Of a DNA stretch of 64,000 nt, positions 9,190 through 17,400 are shown one piece after another. Made by a program: the position numbers and the translations under genes. This stretch comes from Tepidamorphaceae bacterium (GTDB lineage: Bacteria > Pseudomonadota > Alphaproteobacteria > Rhizobiales > JAKSCL01): positions 667,537 through 731,536 of the forward strand of contig JANQPO010000017.1 in assembly GCA_028289445.1 (NCBI GenBank). The letters run 5' to 3'. Numbering within the stretch: position 1 is the first letter of the stretch; the number at the start of each line of letters is the position of its first letter. The notes beneath the pieces were generated by a model. It was not told the origin of the DNA. It searched no databases and worked only from the letters and a program-made list of their open reading frames with translations.

Positions 9190-10193
9190 TAGAATTGCCG
9201 CCCCTTGAAGATGCCGGTGGGTCGCCAGATCAACACCGCGATTAGGATGAAGAACGGAACGGCAAGCTTGTATTCCGTCGGTACGAAGGCGATTCGCGTC
9301 GGAAATTCAATGGCTTCGGGCCAGATATCGCGAAATGGCCTAAGCAGCAGCGCCCAATTGAAGATCGACACCGTCTCGGCAAAGCCGACGATGAAGCCGC
9401 CGGCAATCGCGCCGAACGGCTGACCGATGCCGCCAACGATGGCCGCCGCGAAGATCGGTAGCAGCAGATTGAACGACAGGTCGGGTTTCAGCACGACGTC
9501 GAGTGATAAGAGGGTTCCGGCGGCCGCCGCCAGACCGCCGCCGATGATCCACGTCGTGCGCACCACCATCTGCGTGTCGATGCCGGACACGCGCGCCAGA
9601 TCCGGATTATCGGAGACCGCGCGCATGGCCTTGCCACGCCGCGTTCGTGTCAGGAAATAGTGGAGCGCGACGACGACGATCGCCGTGAACACGATCAAGA
9701 GAATTTGCGGTTCGGTGATGGTGATCGTGCGGCGCGCGTCGCCGATCGGCACGGCGATGCGGAAGATGTCCTTCTGTTCACCGATATAAAAGGACCGCGA
9801 CTGTGTTCCCGCGAAGAGCCGCACGACGCCCTGGAGCATCAGAGTCACGCCGATGGAGGCCATCACCATGACGACCGGCCGGGTGCCTTTATCGCGCAGC
9901 GGCTTGTAGAAGACGTGATCGAGTCCGATCGCCAAAACCGCTGTCGCTGCCATGGCGACAGGCATCACAATAAAGCCCATGGGTACCGGCGCAGTGAAGC
10001 CGGCGCTTGCGGCAAGTGCTGTAACGATCAGTGCGAACATGGCGCCAACCGTCATCAGGTCGCCATGGGCAAAATGGGCGAAACGCAGGATGCCAAAGAT
10101 CAAGGTGACGCCGACGGCGCCGAGCGCATAGATGGAACCGATCACCGTGCCATTGATCAGCACTTTGTTTATGAAAAAAATTAACTCGTCCAA
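9189..10193 (-). CDS. livH: Branched-chain amino acid ABC transporter permease LivH
   Basis: 334 residues with about eight membrane helices. LivH motifs are GSIYALGAVGVTLIFGILRFAHFAHGDL-type sequence at residues 18-46, GKAMRAVSDNPDLARVSGID (contact loop for the ATPases) and AAIVGGIGQPFGAIAGGFIVG. The predicted start is a TTG at 10193; no ATG lies close enough to replace it without losing the first helix. It pairs with LivM in the membrane. It is separated from livF by 78 bases that hold a RIME-like palindrome, the only real gap in this operon. Confidence 0.9.
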   Translation of the reverse strand: MDELIFFINKVLINGTVIGSIYALGAVGVTLIFGILRFAHFAHGDLMTVGAMFALIVTALAASAGFTAPVPMGFIVMPVAMAATAVLAIGLDHVFYKPLRDKGTRPVVMVMASIGVTLMLQGVVRLFAGTQSRSFYIGEQKDIFRIAVPIGDARRTITITEPQILLIVFTAIVVVALHYFLTRTRRGKAMRAVSDNPDLARVSGIDTQMVVRTTWIIGGGLAAAAGTLLSLDVVLKPDLSFNLLLPIFAAAIVGGIGQPFGAIAGGFIVGFAETVSIFNWALLLRPFRDIWPEAIEFPTRIAFVPTEYKLAVPFFILIAVLIWRPTGIFKGRQF

Positions 10194-10228
10194 AGTCTTA
10201 CACCTAATTACTCACTCTTTTTGATCTT

Positions 10229-10270
10229 GAACATGTTCCCGAAAACCGTGCACACTTTTCGGGAACCTGC
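10229..10270. repeat. RIME-like palindromic repeat between livF and livH
   Basis: A perfect 11-bp inverted repeat, gttcccgaaaa (10235-10245) and ttttcgggaac (10256-10266), surrounds a 10-base loop. On the minus strand it reads through GAAAAGTGTGCACGGTTTTC and is followed by catgttcaagatc. This layout closely recalls the abundant rhizobial intergenic mosaic (RIME-type) palindromes. It sits 5 bases after the livF stop and inside the operon, so it may form an mRNA hairpin that protects the upstream message or tunes livH/livM expression; that role is inference. Confidence 0.65.
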
Positions 10271-10271
10271 T

Positions 10272-10985
10272 CTATCCGCCCAGGAAGCTCTTCGCCACAT
10301 CGGGATCGGCAATCAGCGCCGCGCCGGTGTCGGTGAACCGGTTGTCGCCCTGCGCCAGCACGAAACCGACATCGGCGAAGGCCAGCGCCTGTTTGGCGTT
10401 TTGCTCCACCATCAAAACGCCGACGCCGTTCTTTCTAATCGCCACGACGCGGTCGAAAATCTGATCCATGTATAGGGGTGAGAGGCCGGCCGTCGGTTCA
10501 TCGAGCAGGATCAGGCTCGGTTCGCTCATCAGCGCCCGGCCCATGGCGACCATTTGCCGTTGGCCGCCCGATAACTCACCGGCGGCTTGATCCTTCTTGT
10601 CCGCCAGAGGCGGGAAGATCGTGTAGATGTGATCGAGGCTGTCGCGGAAGTCGTCGCGGCGCACATAGGCGCCCATTTCAAGGTTTTCCTCGACCGTCAG
10701 CGTACCGAAGACATTCAGCTCCTGCGGCACATAGGCCATGCCAAGCGGCACAAGCTTTTCCGGCGGGGCATTGGTGATGTCCGTGCCGTTGAGCTGCACA
10801 GTGCCTTCGCGCACGGTCAAGAGGCCGAAAAGCGCCTTAAGCGTTGTCGATTTGCCGGCGCCGTTCGGCCCGACGATGACGCCGATCTGGTCGCGCCGGA
10901 TCGCGATGTCGACGCCGCGCAAAATGTCCGCGCCGCCGTATCCACCGAAGAGGCCCTTGGCTTCGATCAGATAGTCGCCGCTCAC
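10272..10985 (-). CDS. livF: Branched-chain amino acid ABC transporter ATP-binding protein LivF
   Basis: 237 residues. Walker A is GPNGAGKST at 39-47, the ABC signature LSGGQ at 138-142, and Walker B ends in LLDEPTAGLSP at 160-170. GMAYVPQELNVFGTLTVEENL is the typical LivF Q-loop region. It is one of two cytoplasmic ATPases that drive LivH/LivM. Translation starts at a GTG whose GTGA overlaps the livG stop by four bases, so it is coupled to livG. Confidence 0.94.
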   Translation of the reverse strand: MSGDYLIEAKGLFGGYGGADILRGVDIAIRRDQIGVIVGPNGAGKSTTLKALFGLLTVREGTVQLNGTDITNAPPEKLVPLGMAYVPQELNVFGTLTVEENLEMGAYVRRDDFRDSLDHIYTIFPPLADKKDQAAGELSGGQRQMVAMGRALMSEPSLILLDEPTAGLSPLYMDQIFDRVVAIRKNGVGVLMVEQNAKQALAFADVGFVLAQGDNRFTDTGAALIADPDVAKSFLGG

Positions 10986-11758
10986 GCTTCGACCCGCCCG
11001 CCACCGAAATAGGCGTCGATGACCGCTTTGTCCTTGCGGATGTCCTCCATCTGACCGTGTGTCATCACGGCGCCTTCGGCCATGACGATCACCGGATCGC
11101 AGAGTTCCCCGATCAGGTCCATGTCATGCTCGATCATGAAGAACGTATAGCCTTGCTCCTCATTGAGCCTGCGGATATCGGCGGCTAGGGATTTGAGAAG
11201 CGTCCGGTTGACGCCGGCCGCGATCTCGTCAAGCAGCACGACGCGCGCCTCGGTCATCATCGTGCGACCGAGTTCGAGCAGTTTCTTCTGTCCGCCGGAC
11301 AGATTGCCGGCCAGATCGTTGCGGACATGGGACAGGTTAAGATAGTCGAGCACCTCGTCGGCGCGCTTGGTGATCTCCACGTCCTCTCTTCGGCACGTGC
11401 CCGGCTTTGCCCAGGTCTGCCAGAGGATTTCGCCGGTCTGGTCGGGAGGCACGGCCATGAGATTGTCGATCACCGGCATGCGGGAAAATTCGTGGGCGAT
11501 CTGGAAGGTGCGCAGCAGGCCGAGGTGAAACCGCGCGTGGGCGGGCAGATGAGTGATGTCGTTGCCATCCAGAAAGATCTGGCCCGAGGTCGGCGCGTAC
11601 CGTCCGGCGATCATGTTGAAAAGCGTCGTTTTGCCGGCGCCGTTGGGCCCGATCAGGCCAGTGATCGAGCCGGCCTCGACGGTAATCGAGCAATCGTTCA
11701 CTGCGCGGAATCCGCTGAACATCTTCGTAAGGTTACGCACTTCGATGATCGCAGCCAT
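10982..11758 (-). CDS. livG: Branched-chain amino acid ABC transporter ATP-binding protein LivG
   Basis: 258 residues from the ATG at 11758, which gives MAAIIEVRNLTKMFSGFRAV. The frame stays open further upstream, but the extra residues have no ABC character and overlap the divergent flavin reductase region. Walker A is GPNGAGKTT (37-45), the signature is NLSGGQKKLLELGR, and Walker B is VVLLDEIAAGVN, with the usual LivG change of DEP to DEI. The C-terminal helix FMIEHDMDLIGELCDPVIVMAEG is typical of LivG. It is the first gene of the operon livG-livF-livH-livM. Confidence 0.94.
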   Translation of the reverse strand: MAAIIEVRNLTKMFSGFRAVNDCSITVEAGSITGLIGPNGAGKTTLFNMIAGRYAPTSGQIFLDGNDITHLPAHARFHLGLLRTFQIAHEFSRMPVIDNLMAVPPDQTGEILWQTWAKPGTCRREDVEITKRADEVLDYLNLSHVRNDLAGNLSGGQKKLLELGRTMMTEARVVLLDEIAAGVNRTLLKSLAADIRRLNEEQGYTFFMIEHDMDLIGELCDPVIVMAEGAVMTHGQMEDIRKDKAVIDAYFGGGRVEA

Positions 11759-11925
11759 CGATGACCTGAGCCCCATTTCGCCTGTCGGAGCGGTCGTTTC
11801 GCAGTGTTTTTTGGCTCCGATAAGCAGGCTTAGCAGTGGACCGATGGGCTGACAATCGCGTTTTCGCCCCGGTCCGACGGCGATTTTTTGATGGCATGGG
11901 TCGAATTCTGCGCTATGTGCCGCGC

Positions 11926-12471
11926 ATGACGATTCATGCGCGACCGGGCGATCCGGCACACCAGACCGTCGACGCCCAAGCGTTCCGCGACGCGATGAGC
12001 CGGGTTGCCTCGGCCGTGACGATTGTAACCACGGACGGTCCGGCGGGCAGGGCAGGCTTCACCGCGACCGCGGTCGCCTCCGTTTCAGACCATCCGGCGA
12101 CCTTGTTGGTTTGCGTGAATCGGGCGAGCCGGTCTCATGCGCCCCTGGAGGCGAACGGCGTCTTTTGCGTCAATGCGCTCGACCGGTCGATGCAACGGCT
12201 GGCGGACGTCTTCGCCGGACGAGGATTGATGCCGGACGACGACACCGTCGACACCCGCTTCAGTCAAGGCGAATGGATGACGATGGCGACCGGTGCGGCG
12301 GGGCTGGTGGGTGCGCTTGCGGTCTTCGATTGCCAGATCACCGAGATCGCGCCAATTGCGACACACGATATCGTGGTCGGTGAGGTTGTCGCGACACGGA
12401 TCGCTGAGGCGGGTGACGCCCTTGTCTATGCGGACCGTGGTTTTCGCGGTCTTGCGGCCGACGGCTCCTAA
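11926..12471 (+). CDS. Flavin reductase family protein (RutF/HpaC-like)
   Basis: 181 residues from the ATG at 11926; in-frame ATGs at 11836 and 11896 are possible but add an unconserved arginine-rich leader. The body is the FMN-binding split-barrel of NAD(P)H:flavin oxidoreductases: FRDAMSRVASAVTIVTTDG, then GFTATAVASVSDHPATLLVCVNRASRSHAPL and FCVNALDRSMQRLADVFAG. Such proteins supply reduced FMN to two-component monooxygenases. No partner monooxygenase is adjacent. It is divergent from livG and converges on an unknown gene with only three bases between stops. Confidence 0.85.
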   Translation: MTIHARPGDPAHQTVDAQAFRDAMSRVASAVTIVTTDGPAGRAGFTATAVASVSDHPATLLVCVNRASRSHAPLEANGVFCVNALDRSMQRLADVFAGRGLMPDDDTVDTRFSQGEWMTMATGAAGLVGALAVFDCQITEIAPIATHDIVVGEVVATRIAEAGDALVYADRGFRGLAADGS

Positions 12472-12474
12472 GGC

Positions 12475-13449
12475 TTACGCTACCTGATCGAAAAGCGGCT
12501 GCAGTCGCGGATGAATGTTCGGTGCTTCAGCTTTGACGAACATCAATAAAGCCCGTTCAGGCTCGTTGATTTCGCCGTTTTTTCCGATCCGATCTACCAA
12601 CCAGCCAGCCTCGTCCTCCGTGACGACTTCCGCTGTCGCCGCCTCGGCCGACAGGGTCGCGGCGCGGCCGGCGTCGTCCTGGTCGTAGGCGTCCAACACG
12701 CCGCGCAGGCCACCGGCCAGGATCTTGCCGAAGAACTGACCGACACCGGCATCGGTATCGTCGAGCCAGGCTTCGCGACGCAACACCTCGTCGCGGCTGA
12801 GCGCCCGATGGCCACGCACCGCCATCAGATAATTGGCATTGGCCTTGACGAAAAGGTCGAGCCAGGCCGGTTCCTTCATCGCGTCGGTCACGGCGTCATT
12901 GATGTCGAACAGCGTCTCAGCCTCCAGGCGAGAGATCGCCACCCCGGCATCTCCGCCGCACGCATAAAGCACGCGGCGCAGCAGTTCGACCTCACCGCGC
13001 CCGATGCGACCCGCTTCAAGCGTTTCGTCGCTTCTAAGCGGCCCGGCGCCGGACAGCACGGCGTTTTTGACCTGCGCCATCGCGAAGCCTTCCAGGGCGT
13101 CCGGCACTGTTGTCGCGGCTTCCATCGCCTTGACCAGGGCTTCAAGCGCCGTAGCGCTCTTGACCACGCCGGACTGGGAGACGCGGTCGATCAGCCAGGC
13201 GGCGTTCTTGTCGGACATGTAGCCGGTCGGCTCGGCCTGATGGACCACAAAATCGACGATTGCCTCGACGAAGAAATCCGACCAAGCCTTTGCTCCTTCG
13301 CAGGAATCATTAAGGCGAAACAAGGCATCGGCTTCGTATTGGCTGATGCTGTGGTCGTCGCCATACATAGACCGGCGCAGCATGAGCACATCGTCTTCGT
13401 CGATATGCGCCTTGGCGATCAGTGCGTCCATCTCGGTGTGAGCAATCAT
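12475..13449 (-). CDS. Internally duplicated protein of unknown function
   Basis: 324 residues from the ATG at 13449; ATG 13494 and TTG 13503 are alternative starts. I do not recognise the family. The protein is acidic and soluble, without signal peptide or membrane segment. It has two copies of an A-B arrangement. Unit A at 19-68 (DDVLMLRRSMYGDDHSIS then EADALFRLND) matches 152-212 (GEVELLRRVLYA, then RLEAETLFDINDAV). Unit B at 83-110 (AAWLIDRVSQSGVVKS) matches 281-309 (AGWLVDRIGKNGEINEPE). The Asp/Gly-rich turns followed by helices look vaguely like EF-hand or TerB-type helical modules, but a metal-binding loop cannot be confirmed. It is monocistronic. Confidence 0.75.
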   Translation of the reverse strand: MIAHTEMDALIAKAHIDEDDVLMLRRSMYGDDHSISQYEADALFRLNDSCEGAKAWSDFFVEAIVDFVVHQAEPTGYMSDKNAAWLIDRVSQSGVVKSATALEALVKAMEAATTVPDALEGFAMAQVKNAVLSGAGPLRSDETLEAGRIGRGEVELLRRVLYACGGDAGVAISRLEAETLFDINDAVTDAMKEPAWLDLFVKANANYLMAVRGHRALSRDEVLRREAWLDDTDAGVGQFFGKILAGGLRGVLDAYDQDDAGRAATLSAEAATAEVVTEDEAGWLVDRIGKNGEINEPERALLMFVKAEAPNIHPRLQPLFDQVA

Positions 13450-13651
13450 CGTCCGGGTTCCGTTCGTCGATAGTGTCGAATCGGCCGGAATCATGAGCCG
13501 CAAGGCTTTCGACTTCCCTAACGAATGCTGAACGAAACGCGCCTGCCCAATCCCGCCATCGATGTGCTAGACAGTCCACTGGAAAGTCTACGCCCGTCCA
13601 CGAACGGTCGTTGCGCTTGTCAATCACGAACGGCACCACACATTGAGCCAC

Positions 13652-14602
13652 ATGGATCAGAAAAGCCCTGAGGACACGCGCCTGCCACAGTCCGTCGACG
13701 ACGTCGTCGATCTTTTGAAAGCCGGAGGCTATGTCGCGGACCGGTCTTTGGCGACCGTGCTCTTCCTGTCGCTTCGGCTTGGGCGGCCGCTGTTCCTGGA
13801 AGGCGAGGCCGGGGTCGGCAAGACCGAGATCGCGAAAGTGCTCTCCGATGTCCTCGGCCGGCGCCTGATCCGCCTGCAATGCTATGAGGGGCTCGATGTC
13901 TCGGCGGCGCTCTATGAGTGGAACTACGCCGCGCAGATGGTCGAGATCCGGCTGGCTGAAGCCGAGGGCGTTACCGATCGCGGGCAGCTCTCGAACGATG
14001 TTTTTTCCGAGCGCTTTTTGATCAAGCGTCCGCTGCTGGAGGCGTTGGAGCCGCAGGCCGGCGGTCCGCCCGTTCTCCTGATCGACGAGCTGGACCGCAC
14101 CGACGAAGCGTTCGAAGCTTTCCTCCTGGAGGTGCTGTCCGATTTCCAGGCAACGATTCCGGAGATCGGTACAGTCCGCGCGGCCACGCCACCGATCGCG
14201 ATCATCACGTCGAACCGCACCCGCGAGATCCACGACGCGCTGAAGCGCCGCTGTCTCTATCACTGGGTCGACTACCCAAACGCCGAGCGAGAACTTGAGA
14301 TCCTGAAGATCAAGGCGCCGGATGCCGCCGAGACGCTGTCGCGTGAATTGGTCGGCTTCGTACAAAAGCTGCGCGACGAAGATTTGTTCAAGGCGCCGGG
14401 CGTGGCCGAAACGATCGACTGGGCGAGCGCGCTGACCGAGCTCGATCAGATCGCGCTCGATCCAGCCATGGTGTCCGACACGCTTGGCGTTCTCTTGAAG
14501 TATCAAGACGACATCGCGGCGGTCGAAGGCTCGCGGGCCAAGGAGCTTGTCGACGCGGTGCGCGCCGAGGCGCGCGCGGCGGCTGCCGCCGAAGTTCGAT
14601 AA
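13652..14602 (+). CDS. coxD: MoxR-family AAA+ ATPase, CoxD type
   Basis: 316 residues from the ATG at 13652 (a TTG three codons earlier is less likely). Walker A is EGEAGVGKTEIAK at about 50-62, Walker B LLIDELDR at about 142-149, followed by sensor-1 IITSNRTREI. CoxD proteins are AAA+ chaperones that work with the VWA protein CoxE to build the sulfurated copper-molybdenum or molybdenum centre of CO dehydrogenase and related hydroxylases. It is the first gene of a five- to six-gene maturation operon on the plus strand. The large subunit it would act on is not encoded in this window. Confidence 0.9.
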   Translation: MDQKSPEDTRLPQSVDDVVDLLKAGGYVADRSLATVLFLSLRLGRPLFLEGEAGVGKTEIAKVLSDVLGRRLIRLQCYEGLDVSAALYEWNYAAQMVEIRLAEAEGVTDRGQLSNDVFSERFLIKRPLLEALEPQAGGPPVLLIDELDRTDEAFEAFLLEVLSDFQATIPEIGTVRAATPPIAIITSNRTREIHDALKRRCLYHWVDYPNAERELEILKIKAPDAAETLSRELVGFVQKLRDEDLFKAPGVAETIDWASALTELDQIALDPAMVSDTLGVLLKYQDDIAAVEGSRAKELVDAVRAEARAAAAAEVR

Positions 14603-14611
14603 ACCTGTCTA

Positions 14612-15136
14612 ATGCCTTATGAAACATACATATTTCGTCCTCTAAACTCCGCCGATCTGCCGCGGCTTCGACGGTGGTTGTCCCAGCCGCATGTGCGGGC
14701 GTGGTGGGGCGATCCGGACAAGGAACTGGCGTTGATCGCCGCCGACATCGATGAGCCGAAAACGACGATGCGGATCGTTGCCCATGAGGGCCGCGAGTTC
14801 GCCTATGCCCAGGACTATGAAGTGCACGACTGGCCGCAATCGCACTTAGCCGACCTGCAGCAGGGGACCCGCGCGGTCGACACCTTCATCGGCGAGACGG
14901 ATATGCTGGGGAAGGGGCACGGTGCGGGCTATCTGCGCCAACTCGCCGGGATGCTGTGCCGGGACGGCGCGCCGATGGTGACCATCGATCCCGATCCGCC
15001 GAACATGACGGGACGCCACGCCTTCAAGAAGGCCGGCTTTCGCGGTGATCGGATCGTCATGACCGACGAGGGCCGTCCTGCGATCGTGATGAAGTTTGTC
15101 CCCGAGAGCGCCGAGCAAATGGCGGAACCGACATGA
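14612..15136 (+). CDS. GNAT acetyltransferase, AAC(6')-like
   Basis: 174 residues. The N-terminal strand YIFRPLNSADLPRLRRWLSQPHVRAWWG-type sequence and the core GKGHGAGYLRQL (100-111) form the acetyl-CoA pyrophosphate loop of GNAT enzymes. DPDPPNMTGRHAFKKAGF (126-143) is the usual C-terminal motif. The whole arrangement, including RAVDTFIGETDMLGKG, resembles aminoglycoside 6'-N-acetyltransferases and related RimJ-type enzymes. The substrate is unknown; aminoglycoside resistance should not be assumed. It lies between coxD (9-base gap) and coxE (4-base overlap ATGA), so it belongs to the same transcription unit, an unexpected place for such an enzyme. Confidence 0.87.
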   Translation: MPYETYIFRPLNSADLPRLRRWLSQPHVRAWWGDPDKELALIAADIDEPKTTMRIVAHEGREFAYAQDYEVHDWPQSHLADLQQGTRAVDTFIGETDMLGKGHGAGYLRQLAGMLCRDGAPMVTIDPDPPNMTGRHAFKKAGFRGDRIVMTDEGRPAIVMKFVPESAEQMAEPT

Positions 15137-16368
15137 CGGACGGCGGCACCGATCGCACGGACACGCCGCCGGGCGGCCGGTTGCCCGATAACATTGCCTA
15201 TTTCGCCCGCGCCTTGCGCAAGGCCGGTGTCCCGGTCGGACCGGCTCAGGTCGTGGACGCCATCCGTGCCGTCGAACTTGTCGGTGTCGGACCCCGAGAG
15301 GATTTCTATTGGACCCTGCATGGCATCTTCGTGCGCCGGCATGAGCACTCCGATCTATTCGATCAAGCCTTTCACCTGTTCTGGCGAAAGCGCAATCTGA
15401 TCGAAAAGATGATGGCGATGATGATGCCATCGAACGCGCCGCATGTTCCGCAAGAAAAGGCGAAGCCAGCAAACAAGCGCGTCGCCGATGCGATGTTCGA
15501 CGGCATCGATGCCAGCCAGCCGGTCAAGCGACCGCTGATCGATATCGATGCGCGGTTTTCCGCCTCCAGCGACGATGTTCTGCGGCGCAAGGACTTCGAA
15601 CAGATGACGGCGGCCGAAATCGCCGATGCGAAGCGAGAGATCGCGCGGCTGAGGCTCGTGTTCCCGCCGCTCATCACCCGGCGTTTCAAGCCGGTCTCGC
15701 ACCGTGCCCGGATCGATCCGCGCCGGACGCTGAAACGCAGCGTGCGGGGCGGTGGTGCCGGCATTTCGCTGGAGCATCGGGCGCGCGCGAAACGCCATCC
15801 GCCGATCGTCGCGATCTGCGACATTTCAGGTTCCATGAGCCAGTATTCGCGGCTGTTCCTGCATTTCCTCCACGCGCTGACGGACGACTATCATCGGGTG
15901 CACAGCTTCGTATTCGGTACACGGCTGACCAACATCACCCGGCAGTTGCGCCATCGCGATCCGGATCAGGCGCTCGTAAACTGCTCCGACACGGTTGTCG
16001 ACTGGTCGGGCGGCACGCGGATCTCGTCGTCGCTTCACGCCTTCAACCGGCTGTGGTCACGGCGCGTGCTGTCGCAAGGTGCCACGGTGCTCTTGATCAG
16101 CGACGGCCTGGAGCGCGAGGCAGACGGGCGGCTTGGGCATGAAATGGATCGTTTGCACCGGTCGTGCCGCCGCCTGATTTGGCTCAATCCCTTGTTGCGA
16201 TTCGATGGTTTCGAGGCCAAGGCGCAGGGCATCCGGACGATGCTGCCGCATGTTGACGCCTTTTGCCCAATCCACAATCTTGCATCCATGGAGGATTTGG
16301 TGGCGGCGCTGGCCAACGACACGAGCAAGGGTCGCTTCGATGCACGCGCCTGGCTTGATGCCGCTTAG
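15133..16368 (+). CDS. coxE: VWA domain-containing protein, CoxE family
   Basis: 411 residues. An N-terminal helical CoxE region (FARALRKAGVPVGPAQVVDAI) leads into a von Willebrand factor A domain whose MIDAS motif DISGSMS is at 230-236 and whose later conserved segments are TDDYHRVHSFVFGTRL and WSGGTRISSSL. CoxE partners with the AAA+ protein CoxD during insertion or activation of the molybdenum centre of CO dehydrogenase-type enzymes. The ATG overlaps the stop of the acetyltransferase by four bases. It is cytoplasmic, with no signal peptide. Confidence 0.92.
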   Translation: MTDGGTDRTDTPPGGRLPDNIAYFARALRKAGVPVGPAQVVDAIRAVELVGVGPREDFYWTLHGIFVRRHEHSDLFDQAFHLFWRKRNLIEKMMAMMMPSNAPHVPQEKAKPANKRVADAMFDGIDASQPVKRPLIDIDARFSASSDDVLRRKDFEQMTAAEIADAKREIARLRLVFPPLITRRFKPVSHRARIDPRRTLKRSVRGGGAGISLEHRARAKRHPPIVAICDISGSMSQYSRLFLHFLHALTDDYHRVHSFVFGTRLTNITRQLRHRDPDQALVNCSDTVVDWSGGTRISSSLHAFNRLWSRRVLSQGATVLLISDGLEREADGRLGHEMDRLHRSCRRLIWLNPLLRFDGFEAKAQGIRTMLPHVDAFCPIHNLASMEDLVAALANDTSKGRFDARAWLDAA

Positions 16369-16379
16369 GAGGATTGGAG

Positions 16380-16706
16380 ATGGCTGAGACGCTTGACGAA
16401 AACGTCCTGGATATCGCTCAAGAGTGGCGCAAAGCCGGTCGCGAAGTGGCCTTGGCGACCGTGGTTCAAACCTGGGGCTCGGCGCCGCGCGGCGTCGGTA
16501 GCCATCTGGCGATTGATGGCGAGGGACAGTTTGTCGGTTCGGTCTCCGGCGGGTGCGTCGAGGGCGCCGTCGTTGCCGAGGCAATCGAGGTGATCGAGAG
16601 CGGGGAGCCGCGCATGCTCGATTTCGGGGTCGCCGACGAGACCGCATGGGAGGTGGGCCTCTCCTGTGGCGGCAAGATCAAGGTCTTCGTCGAGAAGGTC
16701 GGATAG
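16380..16706 (+). CDS. XdhC/CoxI family protein, N-terminal domain only
   Basis: 108 residues from the ATG at 16380, which follows an AGGAGG site. It corresponds to the N-terminal XdhC/CoxI domain: ALATVVQTWGSAPRGVGSHLAI, SGGCVEG at 56-62, and a second conserved cysteine at 96 in GLSCGGKI. XdhC proteins bind the molybdenum cofactor and help its sulfuration before insertion into xanthine dehydrogenase-type enzymes. Here the Rossmann C-terminal domain is a separate gene five bases downstream, so the usual two-domain protein is split. The reading frames are clean and each has its own start, which argues against a sequencing frameshift. Confidence 0.9.
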   Translation: MAETLDENVLDIAQEWRKAGREVALATVVQTWGSAPRGVGSHLAIDGEGQFVGSVSGGCVEGAVVAEAIEVIESGEPRMLDFGVADETAWEVGLSCGGKIKVFVEKVG

Positions 16707-16710
16707 GCGC

Positions 16711-17400
16711 ATGGACGCCGATGTCCTGCACCGGCTGAACGAAGCCCGCACGGCGCGGCGGGCTGTCGTTCTCGTGAAGAATCTGAAGACTGGCAAGGAC
16801 TCGCTTGTCTTCGAAGGGGAAACGGTTGCCGACGATCTTCCTGGCGACTTGATTGGCGAGGCCTTTCGTACCGGCCGTGGCAAGCTCAGCGAAAGCGAGG
16901 ATCTTTTCGTCTCGGCGTATCTGCCGCCGCCGAAACTGATCATCATCGGCGCCGTCCACATCTCGCAGGCTTTGGCCCCGATGGCGACAATGGCCGGCCT
17001 CGACCCAGTCATCATCGATCCGCGCACCGCCTTTGCGACCCCAGAGCGCTTTCCCGAGACAACGGTGATGGCGGAATGGCCGCAGGATTGTCTCCCTGGT
17101 CTGGGTCTCGACGCCTATACCGCCGTCGCGACGCTGACCCACGATCCGAAGATCGACGATCCAGCGCTGACTGTCGCGCTTGAGGCTGGATGCTTCTATG
17201 TCGGCGCGCTCGGCAGCCGAAAGACTCATGCGCGTCGCATCGAGCGGCTGACGGATGCCGGCGTCGCCGCGGACGGGCCTTCATCGATCAAGGCGCCGAT
17301 CGGCCTGTCGATCGGCGCGGCGACACCGTCGGAGATCGCGGTGGCCGTGCTCGCCGAAATCATTGCCGCGCTTCGTCAGCGTCCGGACGCCGCCGCATGA
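16711..17400 (+). CDS. XdhC family protein, C-terminal Rossmann domain
   Basis: 229 residues from the ATG at 16711; upstream in-frame codons overlap the preceding gene and look non-coding. After about 70 residues of an N-terminal region similar to CoxI, a Rossmann-type core begins with KLIIIGAVHISQALAPMA, then LDPVIIDPRTAFATPERF, ATLTHDPKIDDPAL, and YVGALGSRKTHARRIERL, typical of the XdhC_C domain. GLSIGAATPSEIAVAVLAEI is the conserved C-terminal helix. It completes the split XdhC pair and probably forms a complex with the upstream protein. Its stop overlaps the next start by four bases. Confidence 0.92.
   Translation: MDADVLHRLNEARTARRAVVLVKNLKTGKDSLVFEGETVADDLPGDLIGEAFRTGRGKLSESEDLFVSAYLPPPKLIIIGAVHISQALAPMATMAGLDPVIIDPRTAFATPERFPETTVMAEWPQDCLPGLGLDAYTAVATLTHDPKIDDPALTVALEAGCFYVGALGSRKTHARRIERLTDAGVAADGPSSIKAPIGLSIGAATPSEIAVAVLAEIIAALRQRPDAAA

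Noticed and set aside
14612..15136. Aminoglycoside resistance gene
   Set aside because: The AAC(6')-like layout alone does not show resistance; many chromosomal GNAT enzymes share it, and the operon context points elsewhere.
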